From positions 1,798,001-1,862,000 of the forward strand of contig NZ_AEUT02000001.1 in NCBI RefSeq assembly GCF_000187935.1: DNA of 64,000 nucleotides. The letters are read 5' to 3'. Under the pieces are notes generated by a model that saw nothing but the letters and a program-made list of their open reading frames with translations, did no database searches and was not told the DNA's origin. The stretch's first letter is position 1. Each line of letters opens with the position of its first letter. The stretch is from Streptococcus parauberis NCFD 2020. GTDB taxonomy: Bacteria > Bacillota > Bacilli > Lactobacillales > Streptococcaceae. This document shows, piece after piece, positions 54,631 through 63,605 of this stretch. The position numbers were made by a program, and so were the translations under genes.

Positions 54631-54789
54631 ACCCCCAAAAGTTGGACATTATATTTTTAGTTAAGCGAAAACTGTCAATAAAAAGTAGATATGAAATTAA
54701 GGGAATTAGGAGCTGTTTTCTGAGACTAAAAATTATATTTCGCCATAAGAAACCGACCTCAATTTATTAGATTATTTGTCTAACTTTTG
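54629..54789 (+). mobile_element. Short internally deleted IS3-type remnant
   Basis: TGACCCCCAAAAGTTGGAC at 54629 is a left-end sequence of IS3-type elements. GTCTAACTTTTG at 54778-54789 looks like the matching right end, cut short before GGGGGTCA. About 130 bp of non-coding AT-rich sequence lies between. It interrupts the orfB relic and abuts the polysaccharide cluster. Confidence 0.6.
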
Positions 54790-54828
54790 AAAATTGGTAA
54801 ACTTTATTTTTTATGATTAAACTAACTG

Positions 54829-56658
54829 TCAATCATCTTTTTCTTGAAACCACTTAAGAGGGTAATAGCCCGGTTTTATCTTTTTATTTGTCATTTTATA
54901 TACATTTGCTTTAAATGTATAGTGATTATTTAAAAGAAAAATACCATCATAATTCTTAATAGTCTTTTCAAACTTTTCCTCAGATGTCATAAAATCAAAT
55001 TTAACATCAACCTTGGAATTCCACAATTGATATCTCGAATAATAACTTAAAAAATAGTTATCAACTAATTCTTTGTTATCAGAAACTATCAAAAATTTCC
55101 CTTTCCCATAGTCTTTTTCTTTGGATAGTTTCTTTAGGATTATTTGATCTTTTGACTGTAGCATATTTTGTTTGATTATACCATTTGTATCAGATATCAC
55201 AAAACCTAGAAAGACAACGATTGCAAGAAGTGTCGCATTCTCGTAAATATTTTTATTTTTAAAATTTTTGAATGATCTATTATCTCTTTTGGAATAATTT
55301 TTCTCATAAAAAAGGTCATCTAATTGTCTAACTCCCTGTATGATAAACATAAAGAAATTAATAACAATGATTGTCAAAATATACCTTTCAAAACCAGCAA
55401 TTCTTTTTGCTTCCTCAACTGGCATTGCAGTAAGATACATTATTAAATTTCCAAAATAATAAAGAAATGTAATTAGTACGTTGGCCCAAAAAACCATTAT
55501 ATTAGTTTTCCAAGTCTTAAACTTTATTCCAATAACAAGACTAAATAATAGAAAAGAAGAAAAAATAACGATAATTTGAAGAGATGTGAGTGTGTGAATT
55601 GAGAATACCGTTTTTAGATAATTATTTAGTATAAGCTGCTGATTGATAGATAGCCTTCCCTCGAACACACTTGTGATTGGGCCAGCTGCAAAATCATGTT
55701 TTTTGCTAGCCATACCAGCAAAAACACTTTTCACATGAACTGACCATAATTGATTAAAAATAATTGGCAGTAGTAAAAGTAAGCTACTTAAATAGAGCTT
55801 AATATTTTTTTCATGTCTATTCTTTCTAATAAAAACACCTAGGTAAGCAATAATAATACATATTACAAAAAATAAAGCACTAGCTTTGACAAGAACTAAA
55901 AATGATAAAATAATAGAAATGAAAAACGATATTTGCAGAAAATTATTTTTCTGCAAATATAAGACCGAAATTGCTGAAATTGCCAAAATAGCAATTAATA
56001 AATCTACTAATAAATTATTAAATCTAATAGAAAAGTTTAAGTAAGTCATTACTCCCAAACTCGCAAAAATGATCGCATTCGGTAACAGCCTTCGATGATC
56101 TTTTACGACTCCAAAAATTGAGAACTGTGCGGCTGCGATTATTAAAAACTGACCAACCAGCATAATTCCTTCACTGAAGCCTACATATTTCGTTATATAA
56201 TATAAATACAATGAGCTCCCAACTGGATAAGTATTATATGATATAATACGATCTGCAACAGCCGGTAGTCTATCTTCTAGAAACAAGAATTTTACAATCG
56301 TAGCCCAATGAGTAAAATTATCATAATGCAAAAGTGATTGATTCCATAATGCTGCTATATAAACACCAACATAAAACAACATCCCAAAGGTAACAAAGTT
56401 TAAACGGTTTAAAAGATTTCCAATTGTTAATCCTTTTGCTTTCACAATACTAAAAATAAACAACAAAATACCTAGAAAATAAATCATTAAAGAAGCAGGA
56501 AATAAGAAATTTACTAATGAAGATAAATAAAGGATTACAACTTGACAACTAATGACAACTATATATATATGATATTTCGAAATACTGGTCATTAATCTAA
56601 TGAAACTTGTATATCCAACTAAAGAAACTATAAAAAATATAAACTTAATGATTTCCAT
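54829..56658 (-). CDS. Polytopic membrane protein of the polysaccharide cluster
   Basis: This 609-aa protein has about 12 hydrophobic segments in the first 480 residues and a soluble C-terminal domain (about residues 500-609). HYDNFTHWATIVKFL and SYNTYPVGSSLYLYY resemble the first loop of PMT/ArnT-type (GT-C) glycosyltransferases, where an Asp and a His-Trp pair are typical. I do not recognise a named family. It may transfer sugars from a lipid carrier or polymerise or export a polysaccharide. It overlaps the upstream PilZ synthase gene by 14 nt, so the two are coupled. It is the last gene of the block, next to IS relics. Confidence 0.6.
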   Translation of the reverse strand: MEIIKFIFFIVSLVGYTSFIRLMTSISKYHIYIVVISCQVVILYLSSLVNFLFPASLMIYFLGILLFIFSIVKAKGLTIGNLLNRLNFVTFGMLFYVGVYIAALWNQSLLHYDNFTHWATIVKFLFLEDRLPAVADRIISYNTYPVGSSLYLYYITKYVGFSEGIMLVGQFLIIAAAQFSIFGVVKDHRRLLPNAIIFASLGVMTYLNFSIRFNNLLVDLLIAILAISAISVLYLQKNNFLQISFFISIILSFLVLVKASALFFVICIIIAYLGVFIRKNRHEKNIKLYLSSLLLLLPIIFNQLWSVHVKSVFAGMASKKHDFAAGPITSVFEGRLSINQQLILNNYLKTVFSIHTLTSLQIIVIFSSFLLFSLVIGIKFKTWKTNIMVFWANVLITFLYYFGNLIMYLTAMPVEEAKRIAGFERYILTIIVINFFMFIIQGVRQLDDLFYEKNYSKRDNRSFKNFKNKNIYENATLLAIVVFLGFVISDTNGIIKQNMLQSKDQIILKKLSKEKDYGKGKFLIVSDNKELVDNYFLSYYSRYQLWNSKVDVKFDFMTSEEKFEKTIKNYDGIFLLNNHYTFKANVYKMTNKKIKPGYYPLKWFQEKDD

Positions 56659-58864
56659 TTACACTCCCCATATATAATTCGTTATAAAATCTTTGCATTC
56701 CTCCATTTGCTTTCTCTTCAAAACTTACAACATTATAACATACCAATTGATTAGAAGGGCTGATCATTTTTTTCTGAAGATTAAGTCTGATATCTGAATT
56801 ATCGAAAGTAATATAATCTTTTGGTGTTAACTGAGAATCATAACTCAATTCAATTTCACTAACATTAAATTTAGTTATTCGCATTGGTTCACTATTAAGA
56901 GATACTGGAAAATTTGTTGAAATTTCTGGAAACATGGTATTCCCTCTGGAACTTACTAAATTGTAATTCGTCATTAAATGTAATCGTTGAATTAAATTAT
57001 TATACAGATCATCCCAAATAGTAACCCAATTATCACGTACCTCAGTTAAATATTTATTGGAACGGTCATAGATATAGTAGAAATAAGCCTTTTTATTCTT
57101 ATTGTCTAAATCAACTATTTTAATTCCGTATAGCCATTTTCCCTTTTTACTCACAACTCTTGTAAGTTGACCTTTTATATCAAATTCATATTCACCATCA
57201 TATAATGATATTTGCATACTATCCCTTATGTAAAGCGGTTTTGAACTAACAAACGATAAACCATGTTCAGAAACATCCACAATTTGAATATTTTCTTGCA
57301 GTCCACCAACTGTTAAATTTGCATTTTCTTTAACCAAAAATCTCTCTTCTTTTCTAAAAATAGGTCTTCCTAAAGTCGAAAAAAGAGCAAAAGTTAAATT
57401 TATTAAATGATGCAACAACCAAAAGCTAATCACTGAACCATAAAATAGTTCCGATCCATATTTTCCAATATTAAAACTAATTAATCCATATAAAGATAAA
57501 ATCCATAAAATTAAATATGGTAAGGCGAAAAGATAGTCAAAATTACGATTACTTACTGATTTAGAGGTTACTTTAAATTTTTTTTCACTAATCCCGATTG
57601 ACTCTAAAAAAATAGGGATAACAAGATATGGGGCAAAGACTGTTTCTACTATTTCCCCCCAAGTTTGCGTACGGTAACTATCTGTCACATCTCTCATGGC
57701 TAACTTCGTTAAAATATAGGATGGCAACCAAAAAATTAATAGTAGCCAGACATTAGCTTTTACAATTCTAATATGGAATACAGTGTAAAGTATCGGAGCA
57801 ATAATATAGACTAATCTTCTAAAAAAAGAACTCCAATAAAAATAGCCATTTATATAGATCATTCTTTGTCCCAAAGTTAACTTTGGATTAAAAAAGATAT
57901 TTACATTATAACTACTTTTAATAACTCCTCTTCCCCACCTTATCCTTTGTTTAATGACACTTCTTAGGTCTGTTGGTGTTAAACCGCTTGCCATAGGTTT
58001 TGTGGTTGAATAATTGAGATAACCAGCAATATTCATTCTTACTCCGAGTTCAAAATCTTCTGTTATGGTTTGAGTAGGAAATCCACCAGCATCTTCAATT
58101 GCTTTTCTTCTCAATAATGTATTTGATCCAGTATAAACAGATGCTCCACGTGTATTATTAAGTACATTTACACTTTTTGAAAAAAAGTCCTGCTCATTTG
58201 GAAGTTTATCCTCGGAATAAAAATGAAATTGGAAAATATCTGGATTATAAAAACTCTGCGGTGTTTGAATTAATCCAATCGGCTTAGAGTCTCCTCGGTC
58301 TTTTAAAAAATAAGGGACAGTCTCTAATAAAAAATCTTTGTAGGGAATCATATCTGCATCAAATGTTGCAATATAAGGTGAGTTGGTCAGACTAAGTGCA
58401 TTATTTAGATTTCCTGATTTTGCGTGCTTATTATTTTCTAATCCAAAATAACCAACAGAAAACTCTTCAGCAAGTTTTTTAATTTCTGGACGATTTGTAT
58501 CATCTGCAATATAAATATGTACTTTAGACTTATCAGGATAATTCATTCTTACACAAGCATTCACTGTTTTGTACAAAATCTCGTAATCTTCGTTATGAGT
58601 TGCAATAAACACATCAATATCAGGTAAGTTTTCCTGTGTCATAACACCTTTTTCTAAATTAACTTCCTTACTTTTATTAACAATTAAAACAAAAGCTGTA
58701 AAAAAGGACGTCAGTTCACTAAACCATAGAATCAAACCTGAAATATATGAAAAATGTGAATCTTCCCAAGGTATTGTAAAAAATAATCTCCAAAATAAAT
58801 AAAGAACACTAGTAAGAAAGGCAAAAAAATATAGGATTTTATTAATTTTTGAATTTTTTAACAA
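56645..58864 (-). CDS. Cellulose-synthase-like GT2 with C-terminal PilZ (c-di-GMP receptor) domain
   Basis: This processive membrane glycosyltransferase has about 740 aa. The likely start is TTG 58864 with GGAG 7 nt upstream; the frame is open to an ATG at 58939 with no good signal. The GT2 domain shows IDVFIATHNED, IADDTN, FDADM (DxD), TEDFELG (catalytic base) and QRIRW at 306-310. About seven membrane helices flank it. The PilZ domain holds RPIFR at 500-504 (RxxxR) and DVSEHG at 530-535 (DxSxxG), the complete c-di-GMP-binding signature. A second, degenerate PilZ-like stretch (FNVSEIELSY) lies near the C-terminus. It is thus a c-di-GMP-activated polysaccharide synthase; the sugar is unknown. 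Confidence 0.9.
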   Translation of the reverse strand: MLKNSKINKILYFFAFLTSVLYLFWRLFFTIPWEDSHFSYISGLILWFSELTSFFTAFVLIVNKSKEVNLEKGVMTQENLPDIDVFIATHNEDYEILYKTVNACVRMNYPDKSKVHIYIADDTNRPEIKKLAEEFSVGYFGLENNKHAKSGNLNNALSLTNSPYIATFDADMIPYKDFLLETVPYFLKDRGDSKPIGLIQTPQSFYNPDIFQFHFYSEDKLPNEQDFFSKSVNVLNNTRGASVYTGSNTLLRRKAIEDAGGFPTQTITEDFELGVRMNIAGYLNYSTTKPMASGLTPTDLRSVIKQRIRWGRGVIKSSYNVNIFFNPKLTLGQRMIYINGYFYWSSFFRRLVYIIAPILYTVFHIRIVKANVWLLLIFWLPSYILTKLAMRDVTDSYRTQTWGEIVETVFAPYLVIPIFLESIGISEKKFKVTSKSVSNRNFDYLFALPYLILWILSLYGLISFNIGKYGSELFYGSVISFWLLHHLINLTFALFSTLGRPIFRKEERFLVKENANLTVGGLQENIQIVDVSEHGLSFVSSKPLYIRDSMQISLYDGEYEFDIKGQLTRVVSKKGKWLYGIKIVDLDNKNKKAYFYYIYDRSNKYLTEVRDNWVTIWDDLYNNLIQRLHLMTNYNLVSSRGNTMFPEISTNFPVSLNSEPMRITKFNVSEIELSYDSQLTPKDYITFDNSDIRLNLQKKMISPSNQLVCYNVVSFEEKANGGMQRFYNELYMGSVNGNH

Positions 58865-59921
58865 TTTGATTCTCCGATTTTTTTGTAAAAATATATTTTT
58901 TTTGAATTTGATAACTGAAAATAAATAAAAATACATCAACCAATATTTTCACAAGTGTTAAATTAAATTGAGGGAGTACCTTGTTAATAATGGTTACAAA
59001 AGATGCTGACATTGTAATTTGAATTATCACCAGTAAAAAATACTTAATTAAGCTTGTTTTATCTCCTTTTTTAAATACAAATGCTTTATTCATGAAGAAA
59101 TTAAAGAGAGAAGAAATAAATCGAGATAAAAATGAAGCCAAAAATATAGTATTGATGCTGAAGTTTCTTAGAAGAAATATAAGAAATGCAAAAACTGAGA
59201 TATCGACAATAAATGAACTAGAAGAGGATATGATAAATTTTAAAAAGGTTGAATAGATTTTAAGTGAATCCTTAATAGGATTAAAATGTGATGAGTTATT
59301 TTCATCAATATAAATCGTATCAATTGGTACTTCTACAATTCTGATATTGTTCTCTTTTAAAAATAAAAGCATTTGCATCTCATATTCATAACGCTCACCA
59401 TTTAGTTCCAATAATTTGTTTAAGTATTGCACTGGAATAACACGTAAGCCTGTTTGAGTGTCTGAAATATTAAGTCCCATTGAAAAACTTAAAATATCTC
59501 TTGTCATAAGATTTCCAAACTTACTTCTTAATGGCACATTATCTTCAAAATTACGGGAACCTAATACGACTGGTTTTAATTTATTATTTGTTTCATAAGA
59601 TTTCAAACACCTTACTGTATCTCTTATGGTATGCTGACCATCACCATCAATTGTAACTACTGCATCTATAAAATCTAGTTTCTTCAAAATATATGTAAAA
59701 CCAGTCTTTAGAGCATACCCTTTTCCTCTATTTTCTTGATATGTGATAAAGTGTACATTCTTCTCTATCTCTGAGAAAATTTTCTTATAACCACTACCAC
59801 TTCCATCATCAATGACAATAATTGGACATTTTTTTAAATAATCATCCACTATTAATGTATTTATTAATTCTATTAATTTAAAATCCGGTTGATAACTTGG
59901 TATTAATATAGCGAAATTCAT
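58842..59921 (-). CDS. GT2 glycosyltransferase fused to GtrA-like membrane domain
   Basis: This 359-aa protein has an N-terminal DPM1-like GT-A domain (ILIPSYQPDF, VIDDGSGSG, NRGKGYALKTGF, and TIDGDGQH as the DxD) and a C-terminal four-helix GtrA domain (about residues 235-345). Such proteins load a sugar onto a polyprenyl phosphate carrier and help it cross the membrane. That fits a role in supplying substrate to the GT-C-like protein at 54829-56658. It overlaps the PilZ synthase gene by 23 nt. A promoter is likely in the 216-nt gap upstream. Confidence 0.88.
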   Translation of the reverse strand: MNFAILIPSYQPDFKLIELINTLIVDDYLKKCPIIVIDDGSGSGYKKIFSEIEKNVHFITYQENRGKGYALKTGFTYILKKLDFIDAVVTIDGDGQHTIRDTVRCLKSYETNNKLKPVVLGSRNFEDNVPLRSKFGNLMTRDILSFSMGLNISDTQTGLRVIPVQYLNKLLELNGERYEYEMQMLLFLKENNIRIVEVPIDTIYIDENNSSHFNPIKDSLKIYSTFLKFIISSSSSFIVDISVFAFLIFLLRNFSINTIFLASFLSRFISSLFNFFMNKAFVFKKGDKTSLIKYFLLVIIQITMSASFVTIINKVLPQFNLTLVKILVDVFLFIFSYQIQKKYIFTKKSENQIVKKFKN

Positions 59922-59966
59922 CTAATAACTTCTCCAGTTTATTTATTAACTGAGTACATACATACT

Positions 59967-59994
59967 TTATAAAAAGAAATAATCATAACTCAAG
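59967..59994 (-). promoter_or_regulatory. Candidate promoter of the GtrA/PilZ half of the cluster
   Basis: TTGAGT (59989-59994) and TATAAA (59967-59972) are 16 bp apart on the minus strand, with CTGGAG before ATG 59921. I see no c-di-GMP riboswitch in this 216-nt gap. Confidence 0.4.
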
Positions 59995-60137
59995 TAAATA
60001 TTGTAATATTTAATGTAAAAACTATCTGCTAAAATTTCGTAGTCTATTATTGATATACATCGATAGATTTTTTTAATTTCAAATATCCTTCGACTATAAA
60101 CTTTCTTGTATTAAGTAAGAATAACTGAAATATCTAT

Positions 60138-60938
60138 TTAGTTTTCCTTGAGGTGTGGTTTTCCAATGTAATAACCTTGGCGGTTAGACATATCTAATTG
60201 ATCTGCTAAAGACATATCTTCTGTAGACTCAATCTCAGTTAAATCAATACTTATTTGATTTAACTGACTTAGTCTCACCCAGTCACCTATGTTCTTAAAA
60301 TACCATTCTTCATCATTTTTCTTTTGAAATTTGGACAATGGTATTTTAAGCCCAGACACCAGTTTCAGATATTTTTTAACCTTTTGATAATAGTTTTTGT
60401 CTGGACTTATTTGTTCCAAGATGACTTCTACGCCTAAGTCTTTACTTACTTTTAAATTCTTTTTCAGGCGCCAGCTGGTCCAAGGGCTAATAAATTGAGT
60501 TGAAGCAATATGAAATTCTATACGGACTTTCATTGGGTAAATGGCCCCTTTTAACCATTTGATAAAGTAGACATAACGAGGATCAACCAGTTGTTTTAAG
60601 CTAATATTGATAGCTAGAAAACCATTAGGGTATTCCTTTTTTAGTAGACTTTTATGAAGTAGGTAGATAACTTCACGTAGTGTAAAATGATCAATGTCTT
60701 CTGGTAAAGACCAGTTCTTATTTTCTTCATTATATTTCCTAAGTAGGGCTTCAAAGCCACTTACCCGACCATCTCTATCTATAATTTTCTGAAAATGAAA
60801 TGAGTAATTTTTGATATTTTTCATAGTTTTTGGGTAGATAGCATTTTGTCTTTTGGCCCCAATATAACTAATCAAAATTGTAACAATACTAACTATAGTA
60901 AAAATAATTGCAATGAGTAACAAGATTTCAATAAGCAT
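60138..60938 (-). CDS. Membrane-tethered degenerate EAL-domain protein
   Basis: This 266-aa protein has one N-terminal membrane helix (residues 3-27) and an EAL-like domain. GFEALLR keeps the EAL triplet and LAINIS keeps the Asn, but RIEFH replaces the usual ExTE and VEVILEQIS stands where the catalytic DDFG should be. The end, RQGYYIGKPHL, keeps the family shape. It is therefore unlikely to hydrolyse c-di-GMP and may act as a receptor or a scaffold for the synthase encoded 4 nt upstream. GAAGGA precedes the ATG. Confidence 0.85.
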   Translation of the reverse strand: MLIEILLLIAIIFTIVSIVTILISYIGAKRQNAIYPKTMKNIKNYSFHFQKIIDRDGRVSGFEALLRKYNEENKNWSLPEDIDHFTLREVIYLLHKSLLKKEYPNGFLAINISLKQLVDPRYVYFIKWLKGAIYPMKVRIEFHIASTQFISPWTSWRLKKNLKVSKDLGVEVILEQISPDKNYYQKVKKYLKLVSGLKIPLSKFQKKNDEEWYFKNIGDWVRLSQLNQISIDLTEIESTEDMSLADQLDMSNRQGYYIGKPHLKEN

Positions 60939-60942
60939 CTTT

Positions 60943-62280
60943 TTATTCCTTCTTTAAGCTTTTTCGTGTAGGACTAACCCAAGCTCCATAATCTGTCTCT
61001 TTTCCTAGAAAGGCTCTTACTGCTGGTAGGAAAGTTGTTACGATAGTTAAAGGATTAATCATCCAGAAAAAAATCATATATAATGGTGAAAAAATAAAAT
61101 ACTTTAACTTTTCACCCTTACTGTCTAAAATAAGTGCAGCTAATAATTGAAGACAACCTGCCACCAATTCAAATGTAACAAAAATAAATGACATTATTAC
61201 AGCATGCCAAACTCTTTCAAAATTGCTAGTTGCCAAAAAGTAAGTGAGAGTTACTATGAAAACAAATGAAGAGATAAAAAAGAAGAAAGACCAGATAATT
61301 GAAAATGTCGTATCAACAAACATCGAAAAAACATAACGGTATTTGATTGGATGTTTGATAAACATACTAAAGTTGGTCAGCCATACTTCTGTACCTCCTT
61401 GTGCCCACCGTTGTCTCTGTTTATAAAGTTGTGACAAGGTCTCTGGCACATTCATATGGAAAATAATATCAGGGGCAAATCGAGGCACAATTCCAAACAT
61501 CAAGTGATCCCAAGCAATACTAATATCTTCTGTACTTCTGTCCTGACGAAACCCAGCAACATTAATTAAAAATTCTTTTTTATACATGGTATTAGCGCCA
61601 CTATAAGCATACATAGAATCATTGACCGCCGTCTGACTACGTTTAATAACGCCAACAATACTAGAAAACTCAACTGTTTGTGATTTCCCTAAAAGTGTAC
61701 TCCTATTTTGCACATCCATATTGGCCGTAACAGCTGCCGTATTGACATCTTTATCACTCATAAAATAGTTCATATATTTCATTAAAGCATCCGGTTCGGG
61801 AATGGTATCTGCATCGTTACTCAAAATATACTCCCCCTTTGCAAAGAAAAGACCTAAATTAAAGCCATGTGCCTTACCCTGGTTTTTTTGAATATTGAGA
61901 ACCCGTAACTTGTCATATTTTTCTTGTAATTTTTTTAAAATGTCCAGTGTAGCATCTTTACTGCCATCATTGATGACCAATATTTCGTAGTTAGTATAGT
62001 TTATTTGCGTGGCTAAATAATCGATTGTCTCTTCAATCATAACTTCTTCATTATGAGCAGGAATCATGATTGTAATCATTGGTTGGTCTTGAGGACTTAA
62101 GAACTGGAAATCATTTTCTTTTTTATCTTTTTTTAGAAATTTATAGCTTAAGGCTCCAAAAAACCAGAATAAGGCACCAATTACAGGATATAGACACAAA
62201 ATTAAGAATAAAATCAAAATAATATTATAAAGAAAATTTTCGGTTAAGGATAAATTATTAAAAATGGTATCGTTAATCAT
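60943..62280 (-). CDS. PgaC/IcaA-like processive GT2 polysaccharide synthase
   Basis: This 445-aa membrane glycosyltransferase resembles poly-N-acetylglucosamine synthases. Visible motifs are IMIPAHNEE, VINDGSKD, SNDADT (DxD), STEDISIAW (TED) and QRQRWAQGG (QxxRW). One or two N-terminal helices and about three or four C-terminal helices form the membrane part. AAGGAG precedes the ATG. It is 3 nt downstream of a PgaD-like gene and 4 nt upstream of the degenerate EAL gene. In E. coli the PgaC-PgaD pair is activated by direct c-di-GMP binding, which suits the neighbours. No deacetylase (PgaB/IcaB) gene is in view. The product could be PNAG or another beta-linked glycan. Confidence 0.88.
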   Translation of the reverse strand: MINDTIFNNLSLTENFLYNIILILFLILCLYPVIGALFWFFGALSYKFLKKDKKENDFQFLSPQDQPMITIMIPAHNEEVMIEETIDYLATQINYTNYEILVINDGSKDATLDILKKLQEKYDKLRVLNIQKNQGKAHGFNLGLFFAKGEYILSNDADTIPEPDALMKYMNYFMSDKDVNTAAVTANMDVQNRSTLLGKSQTVEFSSIVGVIKRSQTAVNDSMYAYSGANTMYKKEFLINVAGFRQDRSTEDISIAWDHLMFGIVPRFAPDIIFHMNVPETLSQLYKQRQRWAQGGTEVWLTNFSMFIKHPIKYRYVFSMFVDTTFSIIWSFFFFISSFVFIVTLTYFLATSNFERVWHAVIMSFIFVTFELVAGCLQLLAALILDSKGEKLKYFIFSPLYMIFFWMINPLTIVTTFLPAVRAFLGKETDYGAWVSPTRKSLKKE

Positions 62281-62283
62281 TGT

Positions 62284-62784
62284 TTACTCCTTATTGTTGA
62301 TAACATTAGCCAACTCATTATTCGCTAAGTTTTTCTCTGGCATAACATCATAATATCGAACATTAATCCGATAATCTTCCTTACCAAATCTATCTTCCAT
62401 AAATTGGGAAGCTTTCTTTTGCCTTTCAATGCTTGAAACTGAATCATAGGTTGGCCATTTTTCAACAAAAGATTCTCTACGGTTATTTTGAACGATTGTC
62501 ATTGTGACAGTATAGATCATTGTCATAAAAGCAGCAAAAATGAACAAAACAATTAAAAAGCTAACTAATTTGATCCCTTCTTGATAACTCCAAATTCCCC
62601 AACCAAGTTGATGCTGTGACACAAAGAATATGTAACTACTGACAGTGATAAATGTTGGTAGGATAAAAAAAAACCATCCAAAGAGGGCGTAGAATGTTTG
62701 TTTTATCTTTAACAGATAATGCCCCTCTTCAAAAAATGAATCTGTATAAGCATAGGTTACTTCTTTTTTTTTCATTTTTTCCAT
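62284..62784 (-). CDS. PgaD-like two-helix partner of the synthase
   Basis: This 166-aa protein has two membrane helices (about residues 30-52 and 72-95) and a charged C-terminal tail. The size, topology and position just before the PgaC-like synthase support a PgaD-like role, in which PgaD stabilises PgaC when c-di-GMP is bound. The sequence itself is not diagnostic. AAAGGA lies 6 nt before ATG 62784. It sits between the EAL gene (35 nt) and the synthase gene (3 nt) in one operon. Confidence 0.65.
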   Translation of the reverse strand: MEKMKKKEVTYAYTDSFFEEGHYLLKIKQTFYALFGWFFFILPTFITVSSYIFFVSQHQLGWGIWSYQEGIKLVSFLIVLFIFAAFMTMIYTVTMTIVQNNRRESFVEKWPTYDSVSSIERQKKASQFMEDRFGKEDYRINVRYYDVMPEKNLANNELANVINNKE

Positions 62785-62818
62785 CGTATTTCCTTTTCTA
62801 AAATTGCATTTTTGATAA

Positions 62819-63532
62819 TTATTGATTTAATCTTAAGACTTTAGGAGATTTATTACCCTTGCCCCAATAAAATCCTTGCTGTAATGAGATCCCAATTTTT
62901 TGCAACATTTTCGATTTTTTGCGACTGTCTACTCTTTCCACAACAATTGCAATCTCTCTTTCAGATACAAGTTTTAACCATTTTGTATAGCACACCAGTA
63001 GAAGAATATAAAACAGTGAAAAAGTCCCCGTTAGGCTGATTTTGATGCGATCATAATAGTCTTTATATTTAATATAAAGCAAACAAGTATTAATTTCTTC
63101 CGTAAAATCATCTATGGCAATCGTAAAATGATAAGCTTTTAAGGTTCTTAAAATGTCAGTAAGACTGTCCATCAGCTCAGGTTTATGGCGAGGGCGATGT
63201 TCTGTAATTTCAATAATTAAGCGATCAGAAAATGAACTTACTCGATCAAAGAAAAAAGTAGTTGCTGAAAATTGAAATTGATCAATATCAAAATTTAGTG
63301 AAAAGATAGTCTTAGGATTTTCCTCTAACACCTTAAGAATCTCAATTTGAAACCACTGAAAAAAGTTCTGGTATTTTACCTCGTTTGAGAGAATCTCACA
63401 GAATAACTGGGTCGGAAATTGGTCCTTCTCAGTCGATCTGAGCAGCACTTCATATTCCTCTACGATTATTGAATTTCTTTTTTCGACTTTAACAATCGGT
63501 TGGAAGATCAAATATAATTGGTCTAATGACAT
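62819..63532 (-). CDS. EAL-domain cyclic-di-GMP phosphodiesterase, likely active
   Basis: This 237-aa stand-alone EAL protein has no membrane helix at its start. The catalytic set is largely present: Glu28 in YEVLLR (EVL variant of EAL), Asn80, Glu108 in IIEITEH, Asp141-Asp142 in IAIDDF, Lys164 in RIKISL, a Glu in VVERVDS and Gln in QGFYWGKG. The loop after DDF reads TEE instead of the usual GTG, which may affect activity. It would degrade c-di-GMP and oppose the GGDEF protein encoded 73 nt upstream. AAAGGA precedes the ATG. Confidence 0.88.
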   Translation of the reverse strand: MSLDQLYLIFQPIVKVEKRNSIIVEEYEVLLRSTEKDQFPTQLFCEILSNEVKYQNFFQWFQIEILKVLEENPKTIFSLNFDIDQFQFSATTFFFDRVSSFSDRLIIEITEHRPRHKPELMDSLTDILRTLKAYHFTIAIDDFTEEINTCLLYIKYKDYYDRIKISLTGTFSLFYILLLVCYTKWLKLVSEREIAIVVERVDSRKKSKMLQKIGISLQQGFYWGKGNKSPKVLRLNQ

Positions 63533-63605
63533 TCTTTTCCTTTATCTTTCTTTTAGTATGAAGCAATGAATCATTTCCTCATTGATATTCGTTTAACTGA
63601 ATGTA

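Noticed and set aside
54540..54770. Separate 76-aa protein after the transposase relic
   Set aside because: It is an out-of-frame run through the relic of orfB and the adjoining IS end, with no ribosome binding site or recognisable domain.
59922..60137. c-di-GMP riboswitch in front of the GtrA/PilZ half of the cluster
   Set aside because: The conserved GEMM-type elements are not recognisable in this AT-rich 216-nt gap; only a weak promoter and a ribosome binding site are seen.
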